The position numbers and the translations under genes were made by a program. The notes beneath the pieces were generated by a model. The model was given only the letters and a program-made list of their open reading frames with translations. It did not search any database and was not told the DNA's origin. This document shows positions 61,301-64,000 of a stretch of 64,000 nucleotides of DNA, one piece after another (the stretch's first letter is position 1; each line of letters opens with the position of its first letter). This stretch comes from Mesostigma viride (taxonomy: Eukaryota > Streptophyta > Mesostigmatophyceae > Mesostigmatales > Mesostigmataceae): positions 718,513 to 782,512 of the forward strand of contig RPFO01000106.1 in assembly GCA_009746045.1 (NCBI GenBank). The letters run 5' to 3'.

Positions 61301-61746
61301 ATAGTAATATGGCTCCGTGTTGCAAGAAAGCGGCCACAGGCAGGGCCTACCGTGGACAATTTACGGTTGTTAGACCAGGCGAGGCGCACGATGCAGACTG
61401 CCTCTTGCACATCAGAACATATAACAGACAAATTAATACCGATACGATGTCAGGCTGCAGCATCATAGAAATACATCGCAACATTTAGTTTATCCCCACC
61501 TACACCCCCAAAAGTACTTGTAACCACGCAGGCGTGCCAAACTGCAGCACCGAGCCCAACCCGCCCAAAAGGTGTATCAAGGAGACAACCTTAAGGAGCC
61601 AAAAGTTGTATGTTCGTCGGCACATACCGGCTGGCCGTGAGCGTAAGGCAGCAAGGGATGACCACCGTGGTGACAGCCGACAGAAGCGAATCCACGGCAA
61701 CCAGCTGGAAACACTCGGCGGCGCTTTGCAGCGCTCCAAGCGCAGC
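52335..61746 (-). CDS. UTP10: UTP10/HEATR1, C-terminal part (small-subunit processome, U3 snoRNP)
   Basis: Large HEAT-repeat protein of the nucleolar t-UTP complex, needed for 18S pre-rRNA processing and rDNA transcription. Eleven exons (minus): 61746-61628, 61150-60805, 60391-60317, 58511-58452, 57858-57613, 56936-56782, 55651-55527, 55113-55013, 53953-53747, 53179-53111, 52499-52335. All junctions are GT-AG and in frame, giving 555 aa up to the stop. Diagnostic blocks are [62 protein letters not shown] and the C-terminus [16 protein letters not shown] with [10 protein letters not shown]. An acidic Gly/Lys insert lies in exon 61150-60805, and a KKSKKKRK basic patch follows IAATSG. Family members have about 1800-2100 aa, so the N-terminal two thirds must lie beyond the right edge of the window. 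Introns are up to 1.9 kb and packed with tandem repeats. Confidence 0.93.
52848..52999. repeat. GGGA tetramer array in the last UTP10 intron
   Basis: About 38 perfect GGGA units preceded by a GA run and a G-run. On the UTP10 coding strand it is TCCC and lies between the last two exons. The Ser-Leu-Pro-Pro frames through it are artefacts. Confidence 0.96.
53262..53357. repeat. GTGGCAT heptamer array in a UTP10 intron
   Basis: About fourteen perfect GTGGCAT units between the HACASFDTQ exon and the [10 protein letters not shown] exon. Confidence 0.95.
54185..54598. repeat. CCCTA (TAGGG) pentamer array in a UTP10 intron
   Basis: About 80 CCCTA units with scattered CCCTT and CTCTAGC variants. 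It resembles telomere repeats but has a 5-bp unit. It is interstitial, between two mapped exons. Confidence 0.96.
54712..54946. repeat. 30-bp minisatellite in a UTP10 intron
   Basis: About eight copies of a 28-30-bp unit combining CCCATATATAGCAGC with CCCTCCCCCACTG. The middle copies have CATATTAGCAGCACC. It ends about 65 bp from the exon carrying CFLYDRGEV. Confidence 0.93.
55659..55824. repeat. GGGT tetramer array next to a UTP10 splice acceptor
   Basis: About 41 GGGT units with two GGGAGGGT variants near the left end. It begins within about 10 bp of the acceptor of the IFVPFYRYI exon, so on the coding strand an ACCC array runs into the splice site. Confidence 0.96.
55825..55996. repeat. 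GGTT tetramer array directly abutting the GGGT array
   Basis: About 43 perfect GGTT units that start exactly where GGGT ends, a single-base change in the unit. Confidence 0.96.
56299..56380. repeat. TCCAACACAGCATGGCACAG repeat in a UTP10 intron
   Basis: Four direct copies of a 23-bp unit, the last degenerate, in the intron upstream (coding sense downstream) of the FRPLFVRL exon. Confidence 0.9.
57341..57420. repeat. Degenerate GGGT / G-rich run in a UTP10 intron
   Basis: GGGT units mixed with G-runs and GGGGTGGAGG variants. Confidence 0.85.
58512..60316. other. 1.8-kb UTP10 intron
   Basis: It joins the LPKSVE exon to the [10 protein letters not shown] exon. It contains a CTTCAAAACC-type degenerate repeat (58850-58960), several C-runs and open frames of up to 185 codons that show no UTP10 similarity. 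Confidence 0.7.
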
Positions 61747-62166
61747 CTGCAGGCAGGAAGCAAAACAAACAAAAAAGCAGACGACAGAAGAAACAGCGAG
61801 GCAAGCAAACAAAAGACAACAGAGGCAATCAGCCCGGAACCCGCCCCCCCCCCCCCCCCCCCCACACACACACACGGGATATGGACAGGTTGACATGTCC
61901 ATGCAGACGACTGCAAATAATGGCCCAAGCGACCATTCCCTGTAGTTATGGATGATGAACGACATGCACACATTGAAGCATGGACACATGGCAGCATGGG
62001 TACACGGATGTAGAAGCCTATGAATATGTTAAGGTCATGACGAAAGGATGCGTGGCCAATGCACACATGGCGACAGGCATAAATCTATCTATTGTTATAG
62101 TAATTGACAAACTTGAGCTTGAAGGCACACTAGCGGTGGGACGTTGTGTATTACGGACGTTGTGAC
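61747..62166. other. UTP10 intron segment before the retrotransposon
   Basis: It contains a C-run (61848-61862) with a short CA repeat and unique sequence. No further UTP10 exon was recognised, so the next upstream exon must lie beyond the retrotransposon. Confidence 0.55.
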
Positions 62167-64000
62167 CATATATACACTCGCCTCCTCGCTCTGCTCAAGG
62201 GTGTCTTGCCCCCCCCCGAGGGCAAGGTGCGCCCGATCGCCTGCGGTGAGGTGCTCCGCAAGCTCGTGGGCAAAGTGATCTGCCGCCAAAAGGCGCCCGA
62301 GCTCCGTGCCTTTTTCTGCCCGCCCCTCGCAGCGGGTGAGACCTCGGTGGCGGCCCAGCTGGGGGTGACGACTCCAGGCGGGGCGGATATCCTCATCCAT
62401 TCGGTGCAGGCCTACCTCGAGGCCCACCCCACCCACGCTGTCGCCAAGGTCGACTGCCACAACGCGTTCAACAGTCTGTCCCGCGCCAGCATGTTTGCGG
62501 CAGTCATGGAGTCCTTCGAGGACTTGTACGCTTGGACAGCCGTGTGCTACGGCCAGCCCGGCCAACTGGTTCACATCATGGAGGACGGCACTCGCGGCGG
62601 CCTGCTGTCGCGGTCGGGCACCCAGCAAGGGGACCCCCTGGGACCCCTGTACTTTGCCGCCCCCCTCCAGGGTTGCCTCCAAGCGGTCCATGCTGCCCAC
62701 CCGGCGGTCGCTATTCGGGCCTACTTGGATGATATCTACCTTCTGGGCCCTGTGCCGGACACCACCGCGGCTCTGCTGGCACTGCAGACCGCGGTGGCCG
62801 ACATCAACCTCCAGTTGACCCTGGCCAAGTGCGCGGTGTACTCGCCCCAAGGTGATTGCTCCGGCTTTCCGCCCCAGCTCTTGGGCCGGGACGAGCGCCT
62901 CCATGGGTTGGATGTCCTCGGCGTTCCGGTTGGCGACCCCGAGTTTGTCATCGATGCTCTGCGGGCCGCCCTTGAGGCACGCACTGAGGTACTGCCCTTG
63001 ATTGCGCGCCTTCATGATTCGCAGACCAAGGGTCTGCTTCTGTGGTTTTGCGCTCACCCTCGCGTCGTTCACTGGCTCCGGGGCGAGCTCTTCCGGCTCA
63101 GGTCCGGCTGGCCGCCGAGGGCCACGACGAACGCATCCAGTCGGCCTTGGCGCAGCTGGTCCCGGGCCCCGACCTCCCGCCACATGCTATTCGCATTGCC
63201 TCCCTGCCTGCACGGATGGGTGGCTGCGGTCTGACTCGTGCCGCCCGGCTGGCCCCAGCAGCCTTTTTGGGCTCCGTCGCTCAGTCGTGGGCGGAAAGCT
63301 GCCGGCTCCTGCCCCTTTTGGCAACGGCAGCGCCTGACCTCCTGGACCCCAGCAGCCCTTTGCCCTTCGTCACCGCCATCCAGGAGGCCTATGCTGAGAT
63401 CCAGCAGGCCTGTTCTCCCGTCCGTGCCGCTCAGGCGGTACAGCGCCACCTCCCTCGCGGCACTCCCTCGGTCGCCTCCGTTCAATCTCCCGCCGCATTC
63501 CCTGCTCGCGTCATCGATAAACACCAGAAAACCTACGCGGGTATTCTGCACACGGCTGATTGGATTGCTCTTTTCGCGGACCTCAACGCCCAGGGACGTG
63601 CGTGGCTGTTCTCGCTTTCCTTGCGGAGTGTGGGCTCGGCGTACCTTCGTGCTCTTCCCATGGCCCCCCATTCGCCTTGGCTCCCAGCCACTACTCGGTG
63701 GCGCTCCGGCACCAGCTATTTGCCCCGCAGCCTCTTGTTCCGGCCGGGCGGCCTTGTGGTAGCTGTGGGCAGCCGCTGGATCCCACGGGGACTCACTACC
63801 TTTCCTGCATGGGGGGCCAACAGAATCAGAATTGGTATTTGTATTTGCACACTGTCCTCCTGACGGTGGTGCTCGCCATGATTCGGTCGGTTTTCCCCCA
63901 CGCGAACATCCGGTCCGAGGATGCGGATGGCGCTGCCTTCTATTCCCCCAACCACCGGCCTGACATCGTGGTGCTGGACTTTGAGGGGGGTGGCCGGCAT
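62167..64000 (+). mobile_element. 5'-truncated, frameshifted non-LTR retrotransposon with RT and CCHC/RLE-like C-terminus
   Basis: The element starts inside the reverse transcriptase (LLALLKGVLPPPEGKVRPI, then VLRKLVGKVICRQ). Motif A is VAKVDCHNAFNSLSR (about 62442-62486), motif B GTQQGDPLGPLYF, and motif C AYLDDIYLL (about 62720-62746) with both Asp intact. The frame shifts near 63090, after WFCAHPRVVHWLRG, and again near 63690. The third frame reads CGSCGQPLDPTGTHYLSC (C-x2-C-x9-H-x3-C) and then SPNHRPDIVVLDFEGGG at the window end. A CCHC knuckle followed by an R/K-PD...D block downstream of the RT is the arrangement of non-LTR elements with a restriction-like endonuclease (R2/NeSL/CRE types), so that type is inferred. 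The element continues past the window. It lies antisense to UTP10, probably in one of its introns. Confidence 0.85.

Noticed and set aside
62095-63183. 362-codon ORF on the minus strand
   Set aside because: It is the antisense shadow of the reverse transcriptase, which has clear motifs on the plus strand. The minus frame has none.

Overview
This window is nuclear DNA from a eukaryote, most likely a unicellular alga. The genes are split by many GT-AG introns of about 0.3 to 2 kb. Simple repeats are extremely dense, non-LTR retrotransposon remains are present, and there is no operon-like packing. An organelle-type tRNA-Ser remnant and a rhomboid protease with a basic, Ser/Arg-rich N-terminus fit an organism with a plastid. 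The exact lineage cannot be read from the sequence.

Layout. Positions 1-16135 are one long satellite array of a 40-bp unit. It ends in a CA/CACG-rich tract and is interrupted at 6606-7490 by a nested, almost perfect palindromic insertion flanked by 5-bp direct repeats. Positions 16141-20030 hold non-coding repeats and a deleted plastid-type tRNA-Ser(GGA). Then come five protein genes whose exons I could join by reading frame, splice sites and family conservation: the AP-1 clathrin adaptor sigma subunit (minus, 23193 to about 20031); a GT29 sialyltransferase-like enzyme (plus, 24124-24918, single exon); a PTEN-family phosphoinositide phosphatase (minus, 37310 to 26421, 11 exons, 738 aa); a rhomboid intramembrane protease (plus, 38441-45868, 7 exons, 504 aa); and the C-terminal 555 aa of the small-subunit-processome protein UTP10/HEATR1 (minus, 61746 to 52335, 11 exons, continuing beyond the window). 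Between rhomboid and UTP10 (45.9-52.3 kb) is a graveyard of mobile elements with one unassigned ORF. At 62.17-64 kb a 5'-truncated, frameshifted non-LTR retrotransposon lies antisense to UTP10, apparently inside one of its introns.

The genes are unrelated housekeeping functions: vesicle coats, lipid signalling, membrane proteolysis, glycosylation and ribosome biogenesis. Two pairs are head-to-head: AP1S with the GT29 gene, and PTEN with rhomboid. Most of the longer introns carry their own tandem repeat. Most long open frames in the window are artefacts of those repeats.
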